DNA of 64,000 nucleotides, taken from G963663315 sp965204925 (GTDB lineage Bacteria > Pseudomonadota > Gammaproteobacteria > Arenicellales > Poriferihabitantaceae). The position numbers and the translations under genes are program-made. Of the stretch, positions 15,470 to 25,287 are shown piece by piece. Within the stretch, counting starts at the first letter, position 1. Every line of letters begins with the position of its first letter. The notes under the pieces were generated by a model. It worked only from the letters and a program-made list of their open reading frames with translations, made no database searches and was not told where the DNA came from. The stretch spans positions 1,364,001 to 1,428,000 of the forward strand of contig OZ242021.1 in NCBI GenBank assembly GCA_965204925.1. The letters are read 5' to 3'.

Positions 15470-17449
15470 ATGTCCGACCGTAGCCGTTACCGGCTGATTC
15501 GTTTCGGCTGGTGCGGTGTTGTTGCGCTCGCTGCGCTCATCGTTTATTCGGGCAAGTCGAACGTACGGTGGGCGTTCAAGGTCCCTGCAGATTGGCGGTT
15601 ACCTTTGCGTGACCGCATTTCCGACTTCATGGACTGGCTGGTCAATACGGCGGACCTTGGGTTATTCACATTTTACGAGCTGACCCGAAGTATCTCATGG
15701 TTGCTGGAACAGCCATTGCACTTCGCTTCGGGCGTGCTGGCTACCGGGTTGTTGTCCGGTGAAGGATCCGCCGCTGTGCAACTGGCTCCGCCGCTGTCAT
15801 GGGTCGCGGTGACGTTGCTGGCGATGGCGCTCGGGCACTATGCCAGGGGCTGGAGGCTGTCCCTGTTTGTCGGCGCCTGTTTTTGCTATCTGGTGGTTTT
15901 CGGGCAGTGGGCAAGCGCCATGCTGACCTTGTCCTCGGTCCTGATTGCCGTACCGATCGGGGTTGCCGGGGGGGTGTCGCTGGGTATTCTGGCGTTTCGC
16001 AATCGCTGGGTCATGGCCGTCGTTTCACCCCTTCTCGACCTTATGCAGACGGTGCCTGTCTTTGCCTATCTGGTGCCGATATTGTTCCTGTTCGGATTCG
16101 GACCGGTAGCGGCAATGATTGCGACCATTATCTACGCCATGCCGCCTATGGTGAGGGTAACTGTCCTCGCATTGCAACAGGTGCCGGGTGACCTTGTCGA
16201 CGCCGGACGCATGGCAGGCTGCAACGCCCGGCAAATGATGCTGAAAGTATTGTTGCCCTCTTCCATGCCGATGCTGATGGTCGGGGTCAATCAGGTCATC
16301 ATGCTGTCTTTGAACATGGTGATCATCGCCTCGATGATCGGGGCCGGAGGGCTGGGTTACGATGTGTTGTCTGCCCTGAGAAGGCTGGATATCGGGGCAG
16401 GTTTTGAATCCGGGTTGGCGATTGTGGCGCTGGCTATTGCCCTTGACCGGCTGAGCCAGGCTTTTGCCACCCGTTCCAAAGAACCGTCCAAAAGCGACAA
16501 GGGGCTGATCGGTCGCTACCCCCATGCCGCGTTTTCCGTGGGCATGCTGATCGTGATTTCGTTGCTCTCGCTGGTCGTGAGCCAGATACAGACCTGGCCC
16601 GAATCACTAACGATCACGACAGGAGATTTCTGGAGCAACCTCGTCAAGCATATCAATATCCACTATTTCGACCAGATCGAGACGGTCAAGGTATTCATAT
16701 TGATGTATGTGCTGTTACCGATAAAACGATTTCTGCTGATGTTGCCGTGGCCGGTGGTCGTATTGGCTGTGGGGTTGTTCGGCTTTCAACTTGGCGGTGT
16801 CCGGCTCGCCCTGATTGTTTTTTTCCTTGCGCTGTTCTGTGCGTTGACCGGGTTGTGGGCAAAAACCATGGTGACCGTATATCTGTGCGGGGTTTCAGTC
16901 GTGTTTGCCACCTTGCTGGGTATTCCGGTCGGCATTGTCGGCGCCCAGTGGCCGTCCCTCGGCAGGATTATTGAAACGGTCGTCGATACCCTGCAAACAT
17001 TGCCATCATTTGTTTATCTGATTCCGGTGGTGATGCTGTTCAGGGTGGGGGATTTCGCGGCCATGATTGCCGTAATTTTTTATTCGATTGCGCCCGCGAT
17101 CCGTTATACTTTACACGGCATTCGCCAGGTTAACCCGGAACTGGTTGAGGCCGGCCTTGCCAGCGGCTGTACCCGCTGGCAGATTCTGACCAGAGTCAGG
17201 CTTCGGCTGGCTTTCCCGGAAATCATGCTCGGTATCAATCAGACCGTGATGCTGGCGCTTTCGATGTTGGTTATTACCGCTCTGGTCGGTACCCGGGAGT
17301 TGGGACAGGAAGTCTATATCGCGTTAACCAAGGCCGATACCGGCAGAGGCCTTGTAGCGGGCTTGTGTGTTGCCTTCATTGCCATCATTACCGATCGTTT
17401 GATTCACGCCGGGGTCGCGCGTTCGCGGCAACGTCTGGGCCTGGCATAG
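15470..17449 (+). CDS. ABC transporter permease with two fused ProW/OpuAB domains
   Basis: A 659-residue inner-membrane protein containing two copies of the betaine-type permease domain. Each has the EAA-like loop that docks the ATPase: the first around residues 235-265 (PGDLVDAGRMAGCNARQ), the second around 555-585 (NPELVEAGLASGCTRWQ). The duplicated DLMQTVPVFAYLVPILFLFG and DTLQTLPSFVYLIPVVMLF helices confirm internal duplication. One polypeptide would thus form the usual permease dimer. It is preceded by the binding protein, but no ATP-binding subunit is encoded anywhere in the window, so the ATPase must be supplied from elsewhere. Confidence 0.85.
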   Translation: MSDRSRYRLIRFGWCGVVALAALIVYSGKSNVRWAFKVPADWRLPLRDRISDFMDWLVNTADLGLFTFYELTRSISWLLEQPLHFASGVLATGLLSGEGSAAVQLAPPLSWVAVTLLAMALGHYARGWRLSLFVGACFCYLVVFGQWASAMLTLSSVLIAVPIGVAGGVSLGILAFRNRWVMAVVSPLLDLMQTVPVFAYLVPILFLFGFGPVAAMIATIIYAMPPMVRVTVLALQQVPGDLVDAGRMAGCNARQMMLKVLLPSSMPMLMVGVNQVIMLSLNMVIIASMIGAGGLGYDVLSALRRLDIGAGFESGLAIVALAIALDRLSQAFATRSKEPSKSDKGLIGRYPHAAFSVGMLIVISLLSLVVSQIQTWPESLTITTGDFWSNLVKHINIHYFDQIETVKVFILMYVLLPIKRFLLMLPWPVVVLAVGLFGFQLGGVRLALIVFFLALFCALTGLWAKTMVTVYLCGVSVVFATLLGIPVGIVGAQWPSLGRIIETVVDTLQTLPSFVYLIPVVMLFRVGDFAAMIAVIFYSIAPAIRYTLHGIRQVNPELVEAGLASGCTRWQILTRVRLRLAFPEIMLGINQTVMLALSMLVITALVGTRELGQEVYIALTKADTGRGLVAGLCVAFIAIITDRLIHAGVARSRQRLGLA

Positions 17450-17472
17450 CCCGGGGGATATGGAATTGACTT

Positions 17473-18366
17473 ATGAATACAGAGCAACTCAATCAGATAA
17501 ATTCTTTACCGTGCTGGCAGGGTCCGATCAGCGTCGAACCGCTCGGCGGAGGCATGACCAATCATAATTTCAGGGTTCTGCATGGCGGCGCCCGATATGT
17601 GGTGCGTCTGGGAGTCGACGCCGCGGAACATCTTTTATGGCGTGAGAATGAGGGCAGTGTCTCGGCAACAGCGGCAAAATGCGGATTTTCACCGGCTGTT
17701 TTTTACCGGCAGCCGGGTGTGCTGGTGATTGATTTCATTGATGGCCGGGTATTCTCCGCGGAGGATGTCAGGAATCCTGAAAATCTGCGTCGGCTGGTTG
17801 ATCTTCTGCAACGTTTTCACCGGCAGATGCCCGGCGAGTTCGAGGGCTATACGATCATGTTCTGGGTATTCCAGACGTTACGGCATTACCGCAAGATGCT
17901 GATACGCAGGGATTCCGCGTATGTCGGCCAGATACCCGGGCTGATGGAAATCGCAAAGAGTCTTGAACGGGCTGTCGGGTCAGTTGAAATCGTATTCGGA
18001 CACAATGATTTGCTGCCCGCAAATCTGATTGATGACGGCGAGAAAATCTGGTTGATTGATTTTGATTATGCCGGGTTCAACAGCCCCTTGTTCGATCTTT
18101 CCAATCTGGCGTCGAACAGCGAGCTGGAGGAGGAACAGGAGCGGCATCTGCTGGAGATGTATTTTGAGCGTCCGGTCACTGCCGGGCTGTGGCGCTCTTA
18201 TCATGCGATGAAGTGCGCTTCCCTGCTGCGGGAAACGATGTGGTCGATGGTGTCGGAAGTCTACTCGCCGATTGAAATTGATTTTGTCGGCTACACGCGC
18301 GAGAACAGGGCCCGATTTGAACGCGCCTGGCAGTATTATACCCGGGTTTTCGAATCGTCGTCCTGA
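17473..18366 (+). CDS. Choline/ethanolamine kinase family phosphotransferase (second copy)
   Basis: A 297-residue relative of the protein at 10642. It shares GGGMTNHNFRV at the start, the catalytic loop FGHNDLLPANLID (about residue 175) and the metal-binding LIDFDYAGFNSPLFDLSN (about 195), where choline kinases have IDFEYxxxNxxxFDIAN. It begins 23 bases after the tandem permease, so uptake and phosphorylation of the substrate are probably co-expressed. The two kinases are clearly diverged and may differ in substrate, for example choline versus ethanolamine. Confidence 0.8.
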   Translation: MNTEQLNQINSLPCWQGPISVEPLGGGMTNHNFRVLHGGARYVVRLGVDAAEHLLWRENEGSVSATAAKCGFSPAVFYRQPGVLVIDFIDGRVFSAEDVRNPENLRRLVDLLQRFHRQMPGEFEGYTIMFWVFQTLRHYRKMLIRRDSAYVGQIPGLMEIAKSLERAVGSVEIVFGHNDLLPANLIDDGEKIWLIDFDYAGFNSPLFDLSNLASNSELEEEQERHLLEMYFERPVTAGLWRSYHAMKCASLLRETMWSMVSEVYSPIEIDFVGYTRENRARFERAWQYYTRVFESSS

Positions 18367-18442
18367 TTCCGGCTTGCCTTTTGACGCTGGCGCGTCCACC
18401 CCGGGATATCCGCAGAACCTGCCTTGAAGCAGTGTTGAACCC

Positions 18443-19369
18443 ATGCGCTTCGGCCGCCCGGACATGACGGCGCAAAACCCCACGGTCAGGGCTTATGTGT
18501 TACTGGTGATCACTGCCTTTTGCTGGGGGTGCAACTCTGTCCTGGCTCGCGTTGCGGTTGGTGAGGTGTCGCCGATGCTGATTGTAAGCCTGCGCTGGCT
18601 GGGTGTTATGATGTTGTTTGTCTTCGTGAGGCAGCCCATTTATCGGGAGTGGGAAAAACTGAAAACGCGCCTCCCTGTGCTTTTCCTGATGGGAGCGCTG
18701 GGTTTCACCCTGTTCAATGCGTTGTTCTATCTGGCCGCCCATACCACCACGGCGCTCAATATAGGAATTATCCAGGGCATCGTCCCGGTGTTCCTTCTGC
18801 TCGGCGCCCGGTTTTTTTATCACAGTCCGTTGTCACTGGTGCAAGGGTTGGGCGTGATCGTTACCATACTCGGTGTTTTCGTCATCGCATGCGCAGGCGA
18901 TCTTCAGAAACTGGTCTCGCTGTCGATCAATCGGGGCGATTACTTCGTGCTGGTCGGGTGCCTGTTTTACTCGGGTTATGCGCTGATGCTGAGGAGGTTT
19001 TCCGGTGTATCGGTTTTAAGCCTGTTCGCTGTGGTGGTTGTCGCCGCCTTCATTGCATCGTTGCCGTTGAGTCTGGCGGAACTGTATCTGGGAAGGTTGC
19101 AGTGGCCCACCCGAAAGGGGTGGATCGTCGTTATACTGATTACGGTGTTGCCTTCCTTCCTGGCCCAGGTCTGTTTTATCAGGGGGGTAACGGAATTGGG
19201 GGCAGGCCGGGCCGGAATATTTGTCAACCTGGTCCCGGTATTTTCTTCGATTCTTGCGGTGTCGATTCTGGACGAGCCATTCGGGGTATATCATGCAGTG
19301 GCGCTGGTTCTGGTGATTAGTGGAATCGCGCTGGCAGAAAGCAAAAAATACAAGGCTGTCGCGATCTGA
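18443..19369 (+). CDS. EamA/DMT family transporter
   Basis: A 308-residue membrane protein with ten predicted helices in two EamA repeats (about residues 15-145 and 165-300). The first opens with ITAFCWGCNSVLAR, and the second ends with VFSSILAVSILDEPFGVYHAVALVLV, the usual PExxT-like helix pair region. Such proteins export amino acids or other metabolites; no substrate can be read. It follows the kinase on the same strand with a 76-bp gap. An ATG at 18464 (MTAQNP) is an alternative start. Confidence 0.8.
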   Translation: MRFGRPDMTAQNPTVRAYVLLVITAFCWGCNSVLARVAVGEVSPMLIVSLRWLGVMMLFVFVRQPIYREWEKLKTRLPVLFLMGALGFTLFNALFYLAAHTTTALNIGIIQGIVPVFLLLGARFFYHSPLSLVQGLGVIVTILGVFVIACAGDLQKLVSLSINRGDYFVLVGCLFYSGYALMLRRFSGVSVLSLFAVVVVAAFIASLPLSLAELYLGRLQWPTRKGWIVVILITVLPSFLAQVCFIRGVTELGAGRAGIFVNLVPVFSSILAVSILDEPFGVYHAVALVLVISGIALAESKKYKAVAI

Positions 19370-19536
19370 GTGTACGCGCCATTTCGATGAGGCGAATGTT
19401 CGCGCGGAGGCAGTGTCCGGACCGGGCAGTTCCCCGTCTGAACCAGATGGTTTAACTTAATCCGCGTCCAGGCCCTGCGCTGGACTTGGAAGTCCCTACG
19501 GAGTATCTTCGCACAAACAGGACAACCGATCCGCAG

Positions 19537-20616
19537 ATGAACACCAGAAAACCATCCCGTAAACCCACGCCAACGCCGGAATCAGTCCAGTCAGTATCAG
19601 AGCCAATGATTCGGGCTGTCGATTTGTTCTGTGGCATAGGGGGGCTCACGCATGGTCTGCGGGCGGCTGGAATTGATGTTGCTTTGGGGCTGGATATTGA
19701 TGCCTCCTGTCGTTATGCTTACGAACTGAACAACCACGGCGCGGACTTCTGGCAGGCCGATATAAGGAACATCACTTTCGCCGACATTGAGAAAATCTAT
19801 GAAGGAGCGGATTTCACTGCTCTGGCTGGTTGCGCCCCCTGTCAACCGTTCTCGGCTCATGCCAGGAGAACCGCTGATAACGACTGTGGGTTGATATACG
19901 AGTTCGCGCGGCTGATCAGGGAGGGCGAGCCGGATATTGTATCCATGGAGAACGTCCAGGGACTTGCCGGGCACGAATCGTTTCACAAATTCCTCGGGGT
20001 TCTTGCTGATCTGGGATATAAAATTGACTACAGCATACTGGATTTCTACCAGTACGGAGTTCCCCAACGGAGAAAACGTCTTGTATTGGTCGCGTCCACT
20101 CTTGGACAGATTACGTTGCCCGAGCCATCGGGCCCGGGCGGAAATGTCACCGATTTCATCCGTAACCTTCAACCTATTCTCGCTGGCGAGGCGGCGCAAG
20201 GTGATCCAGCCCATGCCTGCCTCCCCTTGACTCCAGTTAACCTGTCGCGAATCCGCCAATCCAGACCAGGTGGAAGTTGGCGCGATTGGGACAGGAACCT
20301 CGTCAATCCCTGTCACACACGTCGTGCATATTATCCCGCTCCGTATGGCCGTATGCGATGGGATCAACCTGCGCCCACTATTACTACACAGTTCTGCTAT
20401 TACAGCACGGGGCGATTCGGCCATCCGACTCAGGATCGAACTATCTCCGTGCGTGAGGCGGCGCTGTTGCAGACTTTCCCACCGGACTACCATCTCGTTG
20501 ATTTGGAGTCGGACATTCAAATTCGACATCTCGCCAGACATGTCGGCAACGCTGTCCCGGTAAGGATCGGTGAGCATATAGGTAAATCACTTCAAAGAGT
20601 GGCGCACAATGCCTGA
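19537..20616 (+). CDS. DNA (cytosine-5-)methyltransferase
   Basis: A 359-residue 5mC methyltransferase with all core motifs in order: I VDLFCGIGGLTHGL (28-41), IV GCAPCQPFS with catalytic Cys102, VI MENV (137-140), VIII QYGVPQRRKRLVLVAS, IX PAPTITT and X GNAVPVRIGEHI. A target-recognition region lies between VIII and IX (about 200-290); its target cannot be predicted. I start it at the ATG at 19537; the frame is open to a TTG at 19486. The last eight bases overlap the ATG of the GHKL ATPase gene, which marks it as the first gene of a defence operon. Confidence 0.88.
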   Translation: MNTRKPSRKPTPTPESVQSVSEPMIRAVDLFCGIGGLTHGLRAAGIDVALGLDIDASCRYAYELNNHGADFWQADIRNITFADIEKIYEGADFTALAGCAPCQPFSAHARRTADNDCGLIYEFARLIREGEPDIVSMENVQGLAGHESFHKFLGVLADLGYKIDYSILDFYQYGVPQRRKRLVLVASTLGQITLPEPSGPGGNVTDFIRNLQPILAGEAAQGDPAHACLPLTPVNLSRIRQSRPGGSWRDWDRNLVNPCHTRRAYYPAPYGRMRWDQPAPTITTQFCYYSTGRFGHPTQDRTISVREAALLQTFPPDYHLVDLESDIQIRHLARHVGNAVPVRIGEHIGKSLQRVAHNA

Positions 20617-22677
20617 CGAAGCGCCCAGGTACCACATGACCATGAGCCTGAACGTGCTCAATCACTTGGGACTCAATCTCTACAGCAATATACACCGGCG
20701 GTCATTGCCGAGGTGATCGCCAACTCATGGGACGCCGACGCAACCGAGGTGGATGTGGATTTCGACTTGGAAAACAAGGCTATTTCTGTCAAAGATAACG
20801 GATGTGGCATGAATCAGGATGAAATCAATGGCAAGTACTTGTATGTTGGTTACCGCAAGCGCAAGGAAGGATCGGCTGATGATTCCAGGACGCCCAAGGG
20901 ACGGCGGCCGATGGGAAGGAAAGGCATCGGCAAGCTTTCGCTCTTCTCAATCGCGAACAAAATCGAGGTGCAGACACGGGTTGCAGGAGGGCGCCCGGAG
21001 GCATTTCTGATGGATGCTGACAAGATCAAGGCGGCGATCAACGCTGAAGACTCCTCTATGGCGCAACGGTATGAACCGGAGGTGGTCCGCCCAAACGAAG
21101 AATTGATTGATGGTCAGGGAACCCGTATCCGGATCACCGATCTGAAAAAGCCCAGTCTGAATCGTAGGGCAATCAATGGGCTGCGGCAACGGATTGCACG
21201 AAGATTCAGTATAATTTCCAGTGAACAGGATTTCATGGTCAGAGTAGACGGCGAGCCTGTCAGTCTGGCCGACCGGCAATATTTCCACAAAGCCCGGTTC
21301 ATCTATCAGTACAATGGAGACTACGCAAAGCATTGCCAAAAACTGGAAACAACTCGTAGCGGGAATGGTGTTTGTGCTTTCAGGAGACCCCATCGGTTCG
21401 ATCGCGCTGGGGTTTCCAATGAATCCGGGGAGTACTCGGTCAAGGGGTGGATCGCCATCGCCTGGCGCTCCAACGATCTTGACGGTGACACACAGGATGA
21501 GGACGACAACCTGAACAAGATAACCGTTGTCGTGCGCGGCAAGGTCGCCCAAGAGGATATTCTCCAGAACTTCAGACTCGGAGGCATGATCACCAAGTAC
21601 ATGTTCGGAGAAATCGAGGCGGATTTTCTGGATGAAGACAAATCTCCGGACATCGCCACATCCAGCCGCCAGAGCATTTCTGAAGAAGATGAGCGTTATC
21701 GGGCATTGGTCAAATTCATACACTCGGAACTCAAAACCATCTGGGGCGAAACCAACAAGCTAAAGGAGCGTTCAGGCGTGCGTCGCGCCTTGAGAGAGAG
21801 TCCGAGAATCAAGGAATGGTACGACAATATCCGGCCGAAGAGGCTGCAAGGGTTTGCTGACAAGATATTTGGCGACATTGAAAAGGCCGGAATCGAGGAC
21901 GCGCATAGATACGAGGCTTACGCGAATGGCATACTCCTGTTCGAGCACCTGAAGCTGAAACATGCGATGGAGCTCATTGGGGATATAGACATAACGAAAG
22001 TCAACGAACTTCTGGCTCATTTACGTGATATTGATGCTCTTGAAGCTGAACATTACCGAAAGATCGTGGAAGGACGGCTTGAGGTCATTAAAAAATTGCA
22101 GGAACATGTTGATGAGGACGCCAGGGAGAGGACTTTGCAAGAATATGTATTCGACCATCTGTACCTGCTGGACCCTGCCTGGGAGCGGGCGACAGGAAGT
22201 ACAGCCATGGAAAAGAAGATGGAAAGAGTGCTTGAGGGAACGGACGGCAAGAACTTGAGGGTCGACATTCAGTACGTTAAATATCGAAAGGTTGCGGCGT
22301 CTCACGTCATCGTGGAACTCAAGCGAAGCTCCGTGAAAATGACCAAGACCGATCTGGAGAGTCAAGTCAGGGGATACATTGATGCAGTCAAGGAAGAATT
22401 GACCCGTGTTAACGATAAACTACCCGTCGAGACCATCTGCATTCTGGGGAAATTACCCAAAGGCTGGGAAAATCCGGAGACAAGAAAAACGGACGAAACC
22501 TCGCTGCAACTTTATGGAATACGGGTAGTTACCTACGAAGAACTCATTAACGGCGCGTACGATTCCTACAAGGAATTCCTCAAGGCGACTGAATCAATGA
22601 CCAATCTGAGAGAGCTTATCTCGGAGATCAGGGCGGGGGGCGCTGAAACCCGGCCAGTGAGCGCGGTGGAAACCTGA
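20609..22677 (+). pseudogene. GHKL ATPase with C-terminal nuclease-like domain, frameshifted near its start
   Basis: From the ATG at 20609 one reads MPDEAPRYHMTMSLNVLNHL and on to YSNI. The frame is then lost at 20680-20692 and resumes one frame over with PAVIAEVIANSWDADA. The cause looks like two extra bases in an AT-rich run (aatata). Restored, the protein is about 688 residues: a Bergerat-fold ATPase with N-box E-V-I-A-N-S-W-D, G1 DNGCGM, G2 GRKGIGKLSL (MutL/MORC-like). A helical middle follows, then a C-terminal PD-(D/E)XK-like pattern with VDIQ and VIVELKR about 20 residues apart. From GTG 20713 a 654-residue protein lacking the N-box helix could still be made. Its start overlaps the 5mC methyltransferase, so it is likely the ATPase or effector of that system. 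Confidence 0.75.
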
Positions 22678-22686
22678 AGCAGGCAC

Positions 22687-22860
22687 ATGGCTAAAAACAA
22701 GAACCTTCACGGAGCCAGGCGAGCGAAACAGGACGATTTCTATACACAGCGTGCAGATATCGAAAACGAGCTGAAACACTACAAGAAGCATTTCGCGGGC
22801 AAGACGGTCTATTGCAACTGCGACGATCCCCGGGTAAGCAATTTCTTTTGGGAATTATAA
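22687..22860 (+). pseudogene. N-terminal fragment of an EcoRI-type adenine-specific DNA methyltransferase
   Basis: ATG 22687 begins MAKNKNLHGARRAKQDDFYT, with ENELKHYKKHF and VYCNCDDPRVSNFF further on, the characteristic start of the EcoRI-like m6A methyltransferase family. After NFF the frame enters the terminal inverted repeat of the IS1595 element and stops in its TTATAA. Ten bases separate it from the GHKL gene, so it was the third gene of the defence operon. The C-terminal remnant is at 25775-26136; the middle, including the catalytic motif, is missing from the window. Confidence 0.8.
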
Positions 22861-22873
22861 CCGAAAGTTTGCA
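22850..22873. repeat. Left terminal inverted repeat of the IS1595 element
   Basis: Perfect inverted match to 25751-25774. The internal TTATAA terminates the truncated methyltransferase frame. Confidence 0.9.
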
Positions 22874-22926
22874 GCGCATCTGATTTTCTGGTAAAATCGT
22901 TGACATTGCAAATCATCGAAATCTCC

Positions 22927-23859
22927 ATGACCCAGAGAATTGCCAAGACCATTTCCCTCTTTGGTCTGATGAGACAGTTTCCTGACAAGGCTTCGGCCTT
23001 GGCTTATTTCGAGCGTATCCGCTGGGGGGATGGCGACAAGGACTGCACCAAATGTGGGAAAGCGGACCGGGTAACGCCGAACAAGAAGTTTCCCGGTCGC
23101 TACTGGTGCGGGCATTGCCGGGGGCATTTCAATGCCTTGACCAATACGCCGCTGGAGTACGGCAAGATCGACCTGACCAAGTGGCTGTTTGCGGCCTACT
23201 TGCTGATGACCGCCCGCAAAGGCATTTCCAGTCTCCAATTATCCAAGGAACTGGATATCTCACAGAAAGCCGCCTGGTATATGCTCCATCGGTTGCGGTT
23301 GGCCTGCGGGGAGAAAATGGCAGCCTTGTCCGGGGAAGTGGAAATGGATGCCACCTACTTGGGCGGCAAGGAAACCAACAAGCACGAACATAAGAAACTG
23401 AAGGCGGGTCGGGGTGTGGTCGGGAAGCAGGCCGTCATTGGAATGCGTTCCAGGGATGGGGAAGTCCGGGCCAAGGCAGTGGAATCCGAAAACGCCATGG
23501 CGGTTCTTGGCATGGCCATGGAAAACATAGAGGAAGGTTCCACGATCTACACGGATGAAGCCAGCGCCTATCAGAGACTTGGCGACTACTACCCACACGA
23601 GAAGGTCAAACATTCGGCCAAGGAGTTTGTCAACGGCATGGCCAGCACCAACGGCATCGAAAGCGTGTGGGCTGTGCTGAAACGCGGCTATAATGGGGTG
23701 TATCACAACTGGAGCCGCAAGCACTGTCAAAATTATATCAACGAGTTTACCTTCCGTCTGAACGAGGGAAATTGCCAGCGCGATACGCAGGATCGCATGT
23801 ATGACCTGTTCAGGGGAATGGTCGGCAAGCGGATCACTTATGAACAACTCACTGCCTAA
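22927..23859 (+). CDS. IS1595-family transposase
   Basis: A 310-residue transposase. An N-terminal zinc ribbon (CTKCGKADRV, YWCGHCRGHF; four cysteines in CxxC pairs, about residues 39-66) binds the element ends. A helix-turn-helix-like LQLSKELDISQKAAWYMLHR follows. The DDE/ISXO2-like nuclease domain starts at VEMDATYLGGKE (first Asp), has IYTDEASAY (second Asp) and ends with NGIESVWAVLKRGYNGVYHN (catalytic N/E region). All catalytic positions seem intact. I chose ATG 22927; the frame extends to a TTG at 22900. Confidence 0.9.
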   Translation: MTQRIAKTISLFGLMRQFPDKASALAYFERIRWGDGDKDCTKCGKADRVTPNKKFPGRYWCGHCRGHFNALTNTPLEYGKIDLTKWLFAAYLLMTARKGISSLQLSKELDISQKAAWYMLHRLRLACGEKMAALSGEVEMDATYLGGKETNKHEHKKLKAGRGVVGKQAVIGMRSRDGEVRAKAVESENAMAVLGMAMENIEEGSTIYTDEASAYQRLGDYYPHEKVKHSAKEFVNGMASTNGIESVWAVLKRGYNGVYHNWSRKHCQNYINEFTFRLNEGNCQRDTQDRMYDLFRGMVGKRITYEQLTA

Positions 23860-23872
23860 CCGGAGGCATCCC

Positions 23873-24040
23873 ATGAAACCCGACCCCACCTTGGACCAGG
23901 TCGCTAGGGCGATTTTGTCCATCAAACCGGATCGAACGCGAGACAAGCCGATTCCTCAACCATCCAAGCAGGACCTGGAGCGCAAGTTTAGGATGGATAT
24001 TCAGCCCAACGGCCAGCCAGTTGTGCGGGAAGTTAAGTGA
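23873..24040 (+). CDS. Small passenger protein of the IS1595 element (55 aa)
   Basis: ATG 23873 with CGGAGG eight bases upstream, 55 residues, stop TGA 24038-24040 overlapping the ATG of the methyltransferase (TGATG). The sequence is polar and basic (ILSIKPDRTRDKPIPQPSKQ, then QDLERKFRMDIQPNGQPVVR). No known domain is recognised. The good ribosome-binding site and the overlap indicate a real gene translationally coupled to the methyltransferase; it may be a regulator or accessory factor. Confidence 0.6.
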   Translation: MKPDPTLDQVARAILSIKPDRTRDKPIPQPSKQDLERKFRMDIQPNGQPVVREVK

Positions 24041-25287
24041 TGGATATTCGAGTTGAAGGCACGATACCAGTAGACCTGCCCATTGCGGACAACAAGAGAT
24101 TCCTGTTTATCAGTCACGACCAGCGAGCCTACACCCACGGATTGCACAAGTATCCGGCGAAGTTTTTTCCTGAGCTTCCCCGATGGATTATCGAAAGATA
24201 TTCTGCACCGGGTGAAATGGTGCTGGATCCATTTATGGGCAGCGCCACCACCAACATTGAGGCATCTATCCTTGGCCGAAGCAGCATCGGGGTGGATGTG
24301 GACCCTTTTTCCCGGTTTCTGTCTCGCGTCAAGACAACTCCATTGCCAGAATATGAATTGCTGATAGCTTATGATGCCCTGAAAAGTAAAATCCAACAGA
24401 AGCAGTTTTTACTCAACGGAATACCCGATTTCCCTTACCGGGAAAACTGGTTCAAGCCTTTTGTCTTGAAAGAATTGTCTTGGTTGAAGCATTGCATTGA
24501 AAGCATCAGCGCATCGAAAAGCATCAGGGATTTTTTCCTTGTATGCTTTTCATCAATCATTCGCACTGTGTCCGAAGCAGACAACAACTGTACTCGGACG
24601 GTAATAAGGAAGAAGCTGAACAAGCAGGTGACGGAAGGGGAGGCTCTGCGACGTTTCGAAAATCGGCTGGAAAAAAATGTAAGGGCGATGATTTCCTATG
24701 TTCGCTCTAATCCAACTGGCACTGTGACCATACCGGAAAATGCGGATGCTCGGAAAATGCCTTCCGTGAAAAATGATTCTATTGACTTGGCCCTAACATC
24801 ACCGCCTTACGCCAACGCTGTAGACTACCCAAGAACCCACCAACTGGAGATTTACTGGCTTGGTTTTGCAAGCGGGTCACTGAAGGACATGAAGGCCATT
24901 CACGTCGGAACCGAGGTAGTGTGCGCAAGGGACTATCAGGAATTGCACAATACTGGAAGCAGCGCGGACGAAACGATTGCCGAGATTTATTCCATGGACC
25001 CAAGGAGAGCCTACATTGCATCAAAATACATTCAGGACATGATTTCAAATATGAAAGAAATTCACAGAAAATTGAAGCCGGGCAGAAAATATGTTCTGGT
25101 CATTGGAAACAACATGATCCGTGGCATTCGATTTGAGACATGGCGCTACTTGCGCGATGTGGCCCCATCGCTCGGTTTCGAGGTGGAGACCAACTTCATT
25201 TCAGCGATCATCAATCACTTTATCAAGGTTCCCAGGCAGGAAAGAATCAATGATGACCATGTATTGGTGTTGAAGAAATGCGCATAA
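24040..25287 (+). CDS. Site-specific DNA methyltransferase (amino group, SPPY type) carried by the IS
   Basis: A 415-residue methyltransferase with the SAM motif I VLDPFMGSATTNIEA (61-75) and catalytic motif IV TSPPYANAVDYPRTH (253-267). It also has a late VLVIGNNMIRG strand and a KVPRQ...DDHVLVLKK end. Motif order I then IV and the SPPY tetrapeptide place it among N4-cytosine or N6-adenine methyltransferases. The spacing between motifs (about 190 residues) leaves room for a target-recognition part. It lies inside the IS1595 element and its last ten bases overlap the start of the PD-(D/E)XK gene, the normal layout of a modification-restriction pair. Confidence 0.85.
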   Translation: MDIRVEGTIPVDLPIADNKRFLFISHDQRAYTHGLHKYPAKFFPELPRWIIERYSAPGEMVLDPFMGSATTNIEASILGRSSIGVDVDPFSRFLSRVKTTPLPEYELLIAYDALKSKIQQKQFLLNGIPDFPYRENWFKPFVLKELSWLKHCIESISASKSIRDFFLVCFSSIIRTVSEADNNCTRTVIRKKLNKQVTEGEALRRFENRLEKNVRAMISYVRSNPTGTVTIPENADARKMPSVKNDSIDLALTSPPYANAVDYPRTHQLEIYWLGFASGSLKDMKAIHVGTEVVCARDYQELHNTGSSADETIAEIYSMDPRRAYIASKYIQDMISNMKEIHRKLKPGRKYVLVIGNNMIRGIRFETWRYLRDVAPSLGFEVETNFISAIINHFIKVPRQERINDDHVLVLKKCA

